64,000 nucleotides of DNA, taken from Pseudomonas sp. B21-048. GTDB lineage: Bacteria; Pseudomonadota; Gammaproteobacteria; Pseudomonadales; Pseudomonadaceae. Shown piece by piece: positions 9,528 to 17,233 of the stretch; position 1 is the stretch's first letter; each line of letters begins with the position of its first letter. The translations under genes were made by a program, and so were the position numbers. Below the pieces are notes generated by a model, which saw only the letters and a list, made by a program, of their open reading frames with translations, had not been told where the DNA came from and ran no database searches. The stretch spans positions 2,852,001 to 2,916,000 of the forward strand of contig NZ_CP087168.1 in the NCBI RefSeq assembly GCF_024748615.1, given 5' to 3'.

Positions 9528-9983
9528 TGAATTTGACCTTCTGTGTATAGATCTTGGAATAGGCCGAAGCCAAATTTTGCGCAGAATGACGTAACTGTAC
9601 TCAATTTTGAATCTGCTGCGTGTCGTAGCTTCGCGACAGTCAGCAATCGGCCAATAGCAGACGCTGACAACGCGATAGCTGGGGCACTATGGGGAGGCGA
9701 CTGAAAACGGTGATGCTGGCGCTACTCAACGCCAATGCCGAGAGCGGGTGACCAAGCAACCCAGCGAGAGGGCTATGGCGTAAGGTTAGTCGAGGGAGGG
9801 GCATGGTCTGATCTTCCAATCCAGGGTGGTTACCCCACGAAACTATGGTTTTTTGGAATTACACTAAGTCTTGAGCTAACGCAAATATCAATAATCTGGT
9901 TACCGTCCCCCTTGAACAAGCTAGGTATTCTATCTCGCCCGTAAGGAGCTGAATCCCCGCAGCTCCTGCGTGCTGACTGCCTC
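9528..9983. other. Gap with palindrome-family fragment
   Basis: 456 bp with no gene I can support. GACAGTCAGCAATCGGCCAA at about 9635-9654 is a half copy of the palindromic family that recurs between cargo genes at 13457, 14449, 15583 and 17022. It separates the HEPN gene from the PLD-CHAT pair. Confidence 0.6.
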
Positions 9984-11828
9984 TTAGGAGTATACTGAGA
10001 TACTCCCCAAGTTTTTGAACTGACGCATATCAAATTCTTTATCTTTGAGACACCTTTCTAGGGTATCGAAGGACTCTGCCAAACGTTTAGAGTTAGTAAT
10101 TATTGAGTTGTTTTCTTGGTCTAATGCCTCGTAAATCATCCTGGCAACATTTATAGGTGTGTTTCGCCGAGAAAAATATATTGCCAACATGCCGAAGCAT
10201 GCAGCATAAAGCGGGTTCACTGGCCACATATGGGATATGATGGTTTGATTGCCAGCAGCTAATGAAGCAGCAATCCCCCTTGAGTAAGGATTGCAACTTA
10301 TCTCCGTTGCCGCTCCATCGCAAATGTTCAAAATTATGTTCCGATTTGTACTTTTGCTATGTCGACACAACCATAGCTTTCCGACGGTGATCGTTGACCC
10401 TTCATTGAAGAAAATTTCATCTTCAATAGCCTTGCCCCAGTGGTTGTACTCGCCATGCGCCGATATATATATTACGTCGTGTTGCTCTGATGCAAGAATA
10501 TCGACAAAGAAATCTTCTTGGGGGTCTACATAAATCTCTGCCTCATCGCCAAATTCCGCAATAATAAATTCATGTTCTAACGTATAAGTGTGTGTATGGG
10601 TTGAAAGAAAGAAAACGAAACGCTTATCGTCCGGATCATCCAAGACTTCTTGGTGGCTGACGGATATGAGTGGAGCATTCTTCCCGAGGCTGAATAAAGC
10701 TGATTGCAAAGGAAAATTATGAGAAGGGAGAATCGTGAGAGAGTGAAATTCTCCATACAAAGGGTCATTCAGACCAAAGTGAGCAATTACAGTTCCTCTA
10801 AGTTCACTCAAATCATCGTCAACGGGCGGGGCTCCGCCTCGATCAGTATCGATGAACGCTCCATTGTCATCGAATGCCCCAAGAAGGGTAACATATGTGT
10901 TGGTTGCCCGATTGCACGCGTTTATTAGCTTGCTGTAACGCTCGTAGTTACCAAGCTCTTCAAATACGACTTGGCCTGATCTTGACAATATCATCAGTTT
11001 ACTACCGTTTGGCAGCAAGTAACCATGACCTACGCGAGAAACCCCTAGTCCAGTCACGTTTTTAAGCGAGGACACTAAAGAAAACAGAGCGTCATAATTG
11101 TTGTTTTCGTAAAGCTTCCCCAATAAAGGTTTCAGGAAGTCACAATGCCCTTTTTGAATTATTTCGCGCATTTGAGGGCCACTCAAGTAGCGTTTTAATT
11201 CACTTAGGACGCCATATTCCGATTTAATGTGGCAGTAGTAATTTATAAAGGCTGAGGCAGCATTTGCTCCAGTAAAGTGCCGACGGTTTTTATAAGCTCG
11301 TTTAATGGATGGAAGAAAATCAGGCTGCCCCATGTTAGATGCAGTGCAAAGAAAGAGCTCTCTAAGTCTCTTGGCGCGCCTATGCTCCAAGTGGGTTTTT
11401 TTCAAACTATCTAAATAGTCTGGGTAGTGCTCTCGCCCATAAAAGTAATCCCAGGCTACTAGCTGACACATTGCTTCGACAATTGCGGATTCATCTTTAA
11501 TCCTAGCCAAGTAAATGATTGCAGTGGCGCTGTTCCATGTGTCGCGTGCCACCTCTGGCATCGCACCTAGGCTCCGGAAATACAAATATATTACCGCTAC
11601 CCATTCTACAAAAATTTCTGGTTCAGCCCGAAAATAACTAACGATGGGTTCTTGAAAAATCATCTGGACGTGATGTGGCGAAACGTCTACTCGCCCCCCA
11701 GAATATTCTTGGCCACTGAAAAACCCAAAAACGTGCGTGCCAACTCCTTGGATATCATTCCTATGGGCGGAGTTCACAGCGTCATAAATTTTTTGGATAT
11801 AAAACTCGGGTGTATTGAATAGCACCAT
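9984..11828 (-). CDS. CHAT-domain (caspase-like) cysteine protease
   Basis: 614 aa. The C-terminal ~200 residues form a CHAT domain: catalytic His458 in YISAHGEYN and catalytic Cys503 in NICDGA, followed by SRGIAASLAAGNQTIISHMWPV, the usual helix-strand after the cysteine. The first ~350 residues are mostly helical, possibly TPR-like, and probably sense or hold the protease off. CHAT proteases are death effectors in several bacterial immune systems, cleaving a partner such as gasdermin; no gasdermin-like gene is nearby. It starts 66 bp after the PLD-family gene on the same strand, so the two probably form an operon. A+T-rich. Confidence 0.8.
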   Translation of the reverse strand: MVLFNTPEFYIQKIYDAVNSAHRNDIQGVGTHVFGFFSGQEYSGGRVDVSPHHVQMIFQEPIVSYFRAEPEIFVEWVAVIYLYFRSLGAMPEVARDTWNSATAIIYLARIKDESAIVEAMCQLVAWDYFYGREHYPDYLDSLKKTHLEHRRAKRLRELFLCTASNMGQPDFLPSIKRAYKNRRHFTGANAASAFINYYCHIKSEYGVLSELKRYLSGPQMREIIQKGHCDFLKPLLGKLYENNNYDALFSLVSSLKNVTGLGVSRVGHGYLLPNGSKLMILSRSGQVVFEELGNYERYSKLINACNRATNTYVTLLGAFDDNGAFIDTDRGGAPPVDDDLSELRGTVIAHFGLNDPLYGEFHSLTILPSHNFPLQSALFSLGKNAPLISVSHQEVLDDPDDKRFVFFLSTHTHTYTLEHEFIIAEFGDEAEIYVDPQEDFFVDILASEQHDVIYISAHGEYNHWGKAIEDEIFFNEGSTITVGKLWLCRHSKSTNRNIILNICDGAATEISCNPYSRGIAASLAAGNQTIISHMWPVNPLYAACFGMLAIYFSRRNTPINVARMIYEALDQENNSIITNSKRLAESFDTLERCLKDKEFDMRQFKNLGSISVYS

Positions 11829-11894
11829 GAACGTAGGCTCGGTAATTTTCGCTGGAAACTAAGTATGCCAGTCACTCGCGACAGCTGGCGTGCT

Positions 11895-13106
11895 TTAGCG
11901 CATTGAGGGATCGTAGCAAATGGCATCTAGCATCGCGGCTCTACCCATCCAAAGCTGCTGCTCGAACCCCTCGCTGGGCATTTCTTCCTGCCACCAAGGC
12001 ATCAGCTGCATCGGCGCCACGACGCGATCCCAGTAGTTGTCCAGGTTGAACGTCGAAAAAGACGTTGCGAACACATCAGCCAGTTGCCGCTTATTGGGAT
12101 TGCAGATACAGACGAAGTAGTCCGGTCTTTTAATCGCCAGCAGGCGGGTACCAAAGCCAATCCAAGTGGCCCTAGCCGTAGGGATACGCTGAAAAACTTC
12201 GACGAATGCCTCGTAGTGCCGGCGTTTGACAGGGCCCACTAGCGGGATTTTATCGAGGGCTTGAGACAGGAGAGGGGCGTGTTCTCTGAGTACTCTCTTG
12301 AAGCTGCCGTGGGCGCTCATCTGGCCAAAGTATCCCCAGTCCACGCCATCGAGCTCGGTAGGCTGCAGAAGTCCTGTTACGCACTGTTGCTCCGTGACGG
12401 TGAACTCCTGAACGGTGCGGCCGCTTGCGAACAGTTGCCTCGCCCTGGCGAGGAGCTCAAGTCGCATATCCTTGGCATTGTCCTCCTTCACCAACTGAAC
12501 AAACTGCTCCCACTCCGTCCCATTGAGATCACTGTGGAGTGAGGAGGAGGCAGTGTGTCTGGGTTTTTTGACCCACGTGAAATTGTCGAGGTCATCAAGT
12601 GCGTCCTGGTTGAGCTTTTTGTTGGCCGTATAGGACTCAATGAGTGGATCGTTTATGTCCAGGGCTCGGGCCGCCTGCTGCTTGATGAAGGTGAAGAACG
12701 ATTGGAGGTTGGGGTCGAGATGGTCACCGCTGAGGAAGACGCCGGCCTCGATGTTCTTGTTCAAGCCAGCATTGGTGCAGTTGGCGCTGCCCACGTAGAT
12801 GGTGACCTTCTTCTCATGTCGGAAGGCGTAAAGCTTGGGGTGAAACAGAGGCCCGGAGTCGGGCAGCAGAACCTTGGCCTGGGGGATGTCGACGCACATC
12901 TGCAAGCAGAGTGGATCAGTGATGTACATGTGAGTGCCGATGACGAGGCTCTCAAGCTTCGCCTTGGCTTTAATCGCAGCCTCAAACGCTTTATTGGGCG
13001 TAATCCATGCGCTGGCCCAAGCAAACGACTGGCACTGAGCTATGAGCTGCTGGAGCTTTTTCCCGGTCTCTTTGGAGCCAACAACAGAGGTGATTTCGAC
13101 AGACAT
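11895..13106 (-). CDS. Phospholipase-D-family (HKD) nuclease-like protein
   Basis: 403 aa from MSVEITSVVG; an in-frame extension to 13304 was rejected because it is low-complexity and lacks a ribosome site. One HKD-type half is visible: LFHPKLYAF (His89, Lys91) then YVGSANCTNAGL at 104-115. A single motif implies a dimeric active site, as in PLD-type restriction nucleases. The ~200 C-terminal residues are unassigned and rich in tryptophan. DNA cleavage or binding is the likely role, by family. It is the upstream partner of the CHAT protease; palindromic repeats bound the pair on both sides. Confidence 0.7.
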   Translation of the reverse strand: MSVEITSVVGSKETGKKLQQLIAQCQSFAWASAWITPNKAFEAAIKAKAKLESLVIGTHMYITDPLCLQMCVDIPQAKVLLPDSGPLFHPKLYAFRHEKKVTIYVGSANCTNAGLNKNIEAGVFLSGDHLDPNLQSFFTFIKQQAARALDINDPLIESYTANKKLNQDALDDLDNFTWVKKPRHTASSSLHSDLNGTEWEQFVQLVKEDNAKDMRLELLARARQLFASGRTVQEFTVTEQQCVTGLLQPTELDGVDWGYFGQMSAHGSFKRVLREHAPLLSQALDKIPLVGPVKRRHYEAFVEVFQRIPTARATWIGFGTRLLAIKRPDYFVCICNPNKRQLADVFATSFSTFNLDNYWDRVVAPMQLMPWWQEEMPSEGFEQQLWMGRAAMLDAICYDPSMR

Positions 13107-13639
13107 CGTAGGGCGTTCCTTGCGGGCTATGTGCAGCGGTAAGTTAACCGTATTCATGCCAACTGCATCGAGTGGCAAAATAAAAAACGCGGTAGCAGGG
13201 TTAGGTTCGCCTAGGGCCATCTCGTAGTTCTCGTCGTCTCGACGTGCCGGCACACAGCGCCGGGACAGTCTCGGAGTCGTTGATCCGAGAAATAATGCGG
13301 ACATCGCATGTACGGAGGCGGAGGCAGCTAGGGAGGAGCCCAGTAGGGTTTTGCTAGCTTAATTCGGCTCCGTTGATGATGAGTTCCTTGATTACCTTTA
13401 GCACTACCTAGGCTTCGGTAAAGGCCACTTAGGAGTGTTAGCCTGCATCGGAGAAAGTCTGCTTTTGGCCGTCCCCTGCCTGTCGTGACCGGCTGGAGGC
13501 GACCGATTATTAACGGTGGCTACAGGCAGCAATCGGCCAAATTTTTGGACACGGGCTATTCTTTGATCTGCTTGAGTAAGTACATAAACCTTACTACTCC
13601 CTTTGTTGCCGCACCTGAATCGCCATGCCCGGTGGTGAA
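13107..13639. other. Divergent promoter gap with palindrome repeat
   Basis: 533 bp between the leftward PLD gene and the rightward UDG-like gene. It holds the repeat at 13457-13541 and presumably both promoters. No credible gene. Confidence 0.5.
13457..13541. repeat. Island palindromic repeat, copy 2
   Basis: Arms GTCTGCTTTTGGCCG (13457-13471) and GGCAGCAATCGGCCAAA (13525-13541), with CTGCCTGTCGTGACCGGCTG between. Same family as the clearer copy at 14449-14502. Confidence 0.75.
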
Positions 13640-14299
13640 ATGAAGCCTTGTAGTGAACTGCTGACAATTATCGAACCCGCCTATGCGCCTTGCAGAAACT
13701 TTGCTGACGCATGCAGCTCTCTCGTTTGGGCACCTGACAAAGGGCACGTTCCTCGTGGCTTTCTCGGAGCGACTGGCACCCTTGGGGAGGTGGAACTGGT
13801 GCTTGTGTTTGCAGAACCGGGCGATCCGCATGATGTAGAAAAGGACGAAACGATGGATACCTCACTGGAGTACACCTACCAATGCATGAAGCTTGGAACG
13901 GACCTGTTTCATCGCAATGTTCGGTACATTTTGAATCTTTGCTTTCCTGAAGACTCATTCGACAGCCAGCTCCGCAAAACATGGATGACAGAATCACTCT
14001 TATGTTCTGCACCAAAGGAAGGTGGCTCAGTGAAGGCATCATCTTGGCGAGCTTGCACTAATTGCTACTTGAAACCGCAGTTGGATTTGCTTTCTCAGGC
14101 ATTTGTAGTCGCGTTGGGCAGCAAGGCCAAGTCCCGCTTGAAGTCCATTGGCATACCATTTTTTCCAGCTGGTGCCGCAGCCCCACCAGGCTGCAATTTT
14201 TTAGGTGTAAGAAATTCGTGGAACGAGGCAGCGATGATTTTACGTGAGCGCCGCATCACTAAACGCTCCCGTTATTCGTCAAAGACAGATTCTGCATAA
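13640..14299 (+). CDS. Uracil-DNA-glycosylase-like protein
   Basis: 219 aa from MKPCSELL (a start at 13625 is also possible). Features that recall family 4 UDGs: an N-terminal cysteine pair (CRNFADAC), a GEVELVLVFAEPGDP block in the place of the usual GEAPG motif, a cysteine pair CTNCYL followed by KPQLDLL, and VVALGSKA, the typical strand-turn of this fold. The catalytic motif is altered, so activity on uracil is uncertain. It could excise modified bases or act as a decoy. It stands alone, between two palindrome copies, on the opposite strand from its neighbours. Confidence 0.5.
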   Translation: MKPCSELLTIIEPAYAPCRNFADACSSLVWAPDKGHVPRGFLGATGTLGEVELVLVFAEPGDPHDVEKDETMDTSLEYTYQCMKLGTDLFHRNVRYILNLCFPEDSFDSQLRKTWMTESLLCSAPKEGGSVKASSWRACTNCYLKPQLDLLSQAFVVALGSKAKSRLKSIGIPFFPAGAAAPPGCNFLGVRNSWNEAAMILRERRITKRSRYSSKTDSA

Positions 14300-14448
14300 G
14301 TTGATTACGGGCTGTCGCAGTCGAATCTTGAAAGACTGCCAGCTATCGGCACCAACTATTCCCGATCGGTACCCACTCAGGGTAAAAATCTGGAGTCGCA
14401 GAGAAGCACGCTGGCGAGTTTATGCCTGTCAGGACTGACCGGAAAGGG

Positions 14449-14502
14449 CCGCTTCTGGCCGATTTCTGACTGTTATGACAGGCAGAAATCGGCCAAAAGC
14501 GG
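14449..14502. repeat. Island palindromic repeat, best copy
   Basis: Arms CCGCTTCTGGCCGATTTCTG and its near-perfect complement CAGAAATCGGCCAAAAGCGG, one mismatch in 20, with a loop of about 14 bp. Fragments of the same sequence lie at 9635, 13457, 15583 and 17022, each in a gap between cargo genes. Could act as a bidirectional terminator or as a recombination target. Confidence 0.85.
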
Positions 14503-14546
14503 ACTGTGCAGAGCATCACCCATACAGCCGTTAATTGATGTGTAGT

Positions 14547-15473
14547 CTAAACAAGACTAACCAGCTCGACTTTCTTAATTCTTTGAGCCGAGTGAACAGT
14601 ATCGAACTCGCGATCGCTCGTTTGCGGTGTGATGCCGTCAACAACTTCAATGCCAAGAAGATTCCTCAGCGGTATCAGTGATTGAGGAAATGTGGATTCC
14701 AATACAAGGATCGCTCTCGCGATTTGAGGGCGTGCTTCAGCGAGCAGCACTGCGTCCATAACAGCTCTGTATTTAACGCATTGGAATAGCCCCCTTACAA
14801 TGTCAGATTCCGCAGAGACTGCAGATTTGACCTCCGCAGCTACCCAAACCGCTTTGCTATTGAACGAGACGTCAAGGCTGTCACCGGATGGTAACCGGTA
14901 TTCGGTCACTCCCACTGGGATGTTAGAGCTGAGTCCGATGACGCGCGGGTTACATGCAACATAGTCTTTGAGCGCCTTATGATCCTCGCTCTCTCCAGCG
15001 CCGTAGCCCTCACTGGCTTTTTTTAAGACAGGTGAAAAGTCGCACGTTACTGGCTCAAGCGAAAGCGCTTTAAGAACTTCGTCCCATCGAGAAAAGGAAA
15101 AGACGTGCGCAAGTTCTGCCTCAACAATGACACGCTTCTGGCGAAGCGGAAGTGCTGAAAAGTCCTCTTTTTTCACGAGAAACCAACCAATGCCCTCTCC
15201 TGGTAGGCCGGTGTTTTTGTTGATCACGAGACACTGAAGAGGTGGAACCTTGACCTTCCATATCTTTGAGAGACGTTCTAACGATTGGCCAATGCTCCCA
15301 AGAACATAATTAAGGTTGCGCGGGTTAGGCATCCCCAGTTCTTCGGCAAGATCGGAATAAAAAACTGGGACACCCGCCTTCGCTTGACGAACAAGCAGAG
15401 GAAGCGCGGCGCGGGCACGTATCTGGTAGGCCTTATCACCTGAAATTGGCTCAGAAATTTTCGCGGTACTCAT
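14547..15473 (-). CDS. PD-(D/E)XK nuclease-fold protein
   Basis: 308 aa. Start fixed by AAGGAGA five bases before the ATG at 15473. The N-terminal ~90 residues resemble a small helical DNA-binding region (YSDLAEELGMPNPRNLNYVLG). The core motif is LPSGDSLDVSF (Asp201) followed by VAAEVKS (Glu214, Lys216), then a helix DIVRGLFQCVKYRAVMD. That is the arrangement of restriction-endonuclease-like folds. No methyltransferase is adjacent, so it may target modified DNA or act alone. Confidence 0.6.
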   Translation of the reverse strand: MSTAKISEPISGDKAYQIRARAALPLLVRQAKAGVPVFYSDLAEELGMPNPRNLNYVLGSIGQSLERLSKIWKVKVPPLQCLVINKNTGLPGEGIGWFLVKKEDFSALPLRQKRVIVEAELAHVFSFSRWDEVLKALSLEPVTCDFSPVLKKASEGYGAGESEDHKALKDYVACNPRVIGLSSNIPVGVTEYRLPSGDSLDVSFNSKAVWVAAEVKSAVSAESDIVRGLFQCVKYRAVMDAVLLAEARPQIARAILVLESTFPQSLIPLRNLLGIEVVDGITPQTSDREFDTVHSAQRIKKVELVSLV

Positions 15474-15582
15474 TTCTCTCCTTGAATATATAACTGATTG
15501 GAAGTCATGTCTCGGAAGACAGTTATGAGTGTATACAATTATTCGGGATCGAGAGTAGCCTATGGCCATCATTTGCAGCAAG

Positions 15583-15638
15583 GTCCGCCTTGGGTCGTTT
15601 TTTTGCCAGTCGCGACCGGCTGAAAACCGCCCAAAGCT
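15583..15638. repeat. Island palindromic repeat, degenerate copy
   Basis: Arms GTCCGCCTTGGGTCG and AACCGCCCAAAGC around GCCAGTCGCGACCGGCTG. Recognisable as the same family but more diverged. It lies upstream of the PD-(D/E)XK gene, in the divergent gap before the second HEPN gene. Confidence 0.65.
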
Positions 15639-15753
15639 GCCGCTCAGCATCAACACCGTGTGTCTGTACCTGATTTTATACGGATGTTAGAGTGACCCAG
15701 TCCCATACAATAAACCCACCCCCTCGCACACACCTAAGGAAGCAGGTAAAAAT

Positions 15754-16743
15754 ATGGCGGAAACATTTAGAAGCTTTATCATGCTAACAAATGCCAACGT
15801 CGCAGGAAAATACATATACAGAGATGAATTTCAGATATTACCTGCGCCTGACCACTTCCCTCGGGCGCCTTACTCTGAAGCGCACCACCCCTGCCTCCTA
15901 GAAGTAAAATACAACTTCAACCCTGACTCAAACAAGACAATGCCTGACCAAACAGAGGTTCCCGACTGGATACAAAGAAAAGACCATGAAAAAAAATTAA
16001 TTCACGAAATAGCGCGCTTATTTGACGTATTTTCTTTTTCAAAATTCGTCTTTACACAAGACCAACATAGCTGGACTATTCGAACAGACGACAACATTGC
16101 AATTGAACCAGAGTGGCGTCAACTCTCATACTTCGTTCGCGGACATCAGCATGAAATCAGCGAGTTCACAAACTCTCCAGTCGCGCAAATTGATGAAATA
16201 AAAACGGCAAAATTCTACAACTTCGGTGCAAGATATACCGGCTCTGATTTTTCCGTCCCTGACTTATTCAGCGACATTCTGGATGCTTACTACAGCCTAG
16301 ACCAAGACAACAAGAACGCATTTTTAAAGTCAGCAACCTTATTCAATAATGCAATAAGAATCAAGCCAATATCACCCTCTATATCATTTGCCTGCTTTGT
16401 CTCCTCAATAGAAACGCTTGTTGATCACCTCCATAAAGGCGTTAAAATTGAAAAATGCAAAGAATGCAGTGCGCCGCGTTACGCCGTTACAAGAAAATTC
16501 ACAGACTTTCTTAAAAAATATAGCTCCGAATCAGATGAGGTAATAAGATTTTATAAACAATCGTATAGCCAGCGCTCAAAAATACTTCATGCAGGCGCTC
16601 TTTTTACAGGCGAACATATACCGGTAGAGTGGGCTGAAAGTGACTGGGAGGCCTACCATATGAACTCAGGAATTGAGCGAATCTGCCGCATCGCGTTTAC
16701 CAACTGGATACTGGAGAAACACAGCTTTCCGCTCTCCCCTTGA
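15754..16743 (+). CDS. Second Apea-like HEPN-domain protein
   Basis: 329 aa. HEPN motif QRSKILHAG (Arg274-x4-His279) near the C-terminus, preceded by a CxxC pair (Cys235, Cys238) and a helical stretch AVTRKFTDFLKKY, an arrangement typical of Apea-like HEPN proteins. The N-terminal half is unassigned. Little similarity by eye to the HEPN protein at 8580 outside the motif, so it is not a recent duplicate. Strongly A+T-rich codon use. AGGAAGCAGG precedes the ATG. Confidence 0.65.
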   Translation: MAETFRSFIMLTNANVAGKYIYRDEFQILPAPDHFPRAPYSEAHHPCLLEVKYNFNPDSNKTMPDQTEVPDWIQRKDHEKKLIHEIARLFDVFSFSKFVFTQDQHSWTIRTDDNIAIEPEWRQLSYFVRGHQHEISEFTNSPVAQIDEIKTAKFYNFGARYTGSDFSVPDLFSDILDAYYSLDQDNKNAFLKSATLFNNAIRIKPISPSISFACFVSSIETLVDHLHKGVKIEKCKECSAPRYAVTRKFTDFLKKYSSESDEVIRFYKQSYSQRSKILHAGALFTGEHIPVEWAESDWEAYHMNSGIERICRIAFTNWILEKHSFPLSP

Positions 16744-16839
16744 ATCATGGTATTCGACTGGACATCAGGGGCAGACCAAGGAGTTGAAGTTGAGTGGCTA
16801 GTTCATAGCCGTTTTCTGTCTGTCGCAAACGTCTGCTTT

Positions 16840-17007
16840 GGGTCCAGGCTGTCTGAAAACGTTTTTGAGCGCTACGGGTGCCCAAAACAGGACTGAAAAT
16901 CGCGTTTCTACGTAAAATCCGGGTCTGCTAACCATCCGATAAATTTCAGATTTCGCATAGAAGCACGCACTTTAATTTTTGATCAGGGTTTTCACACAGC
17001 CTGGGTC
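16840..17007. mobile_element. MITE-like element, copy A
   Basis: About 168 bp with imperfect terminal inverted repeats: left GGTCCAGGCTGTCTGAAAAC, right complement of GTTTTCACACAGCCTGG. The interior shares GAAAATCGCGTT, CTACGTAAA and TCTGCT-like blocks with the element at 19398-19566 in the opposite orientation. No coding capacity. The ends look like transposase recognition sites. Confidence 0.65.
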
Positions 17008-17021
17008 GGTTGCTGCCCTTG

Positions 17022-17047
17022 GTGACAGGCAGAAATCGGCCAAAAGC
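17022..17047. repeat. Island palindromic repeat, half copy
   Basis: GACAGGCAGAAATCGGCCAA followed by AAGC, identical over this length to the right arm of the best copy at 14449-14502. The matching left arm is missing, apparently displaced by the MITE-like element just before it. The 490-bp gap 16744-17233 has no credible gene. Confidence 0.7.
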
Positions 17048-17233
17048 AATGGGATGGACTCCTCCTCACCTCGGTATCTTGAGTGCCAGACTGAAGGTGC
17101 GAACCACAGTCAACCGTGAGAAGGAGTCCACACATGAAGCTTACCCGTATGCAAAATTATTTCCTGGCCCACTCAAGCGATGAGTTGGATAAAACGGCTC
17201 ATGCGAGATATGCATGAGCCTGATATACCAGTC

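Noticed and set aside
13107-13304. N-terminal extension of the PLD-family gene
   Set aside because: Residues are unlike the rest of the protein and no ribosome site precedes the far start; ATG 13106 begins the ordered region.
9633-17047. Island palindromes as integron attC sites or a CRISPR array
   Set aside because: Copies are kilobases apart, lack attC core sites, and cargo genes lie on both strands. There is no integron integrase, no regular spacer and no cas gene.
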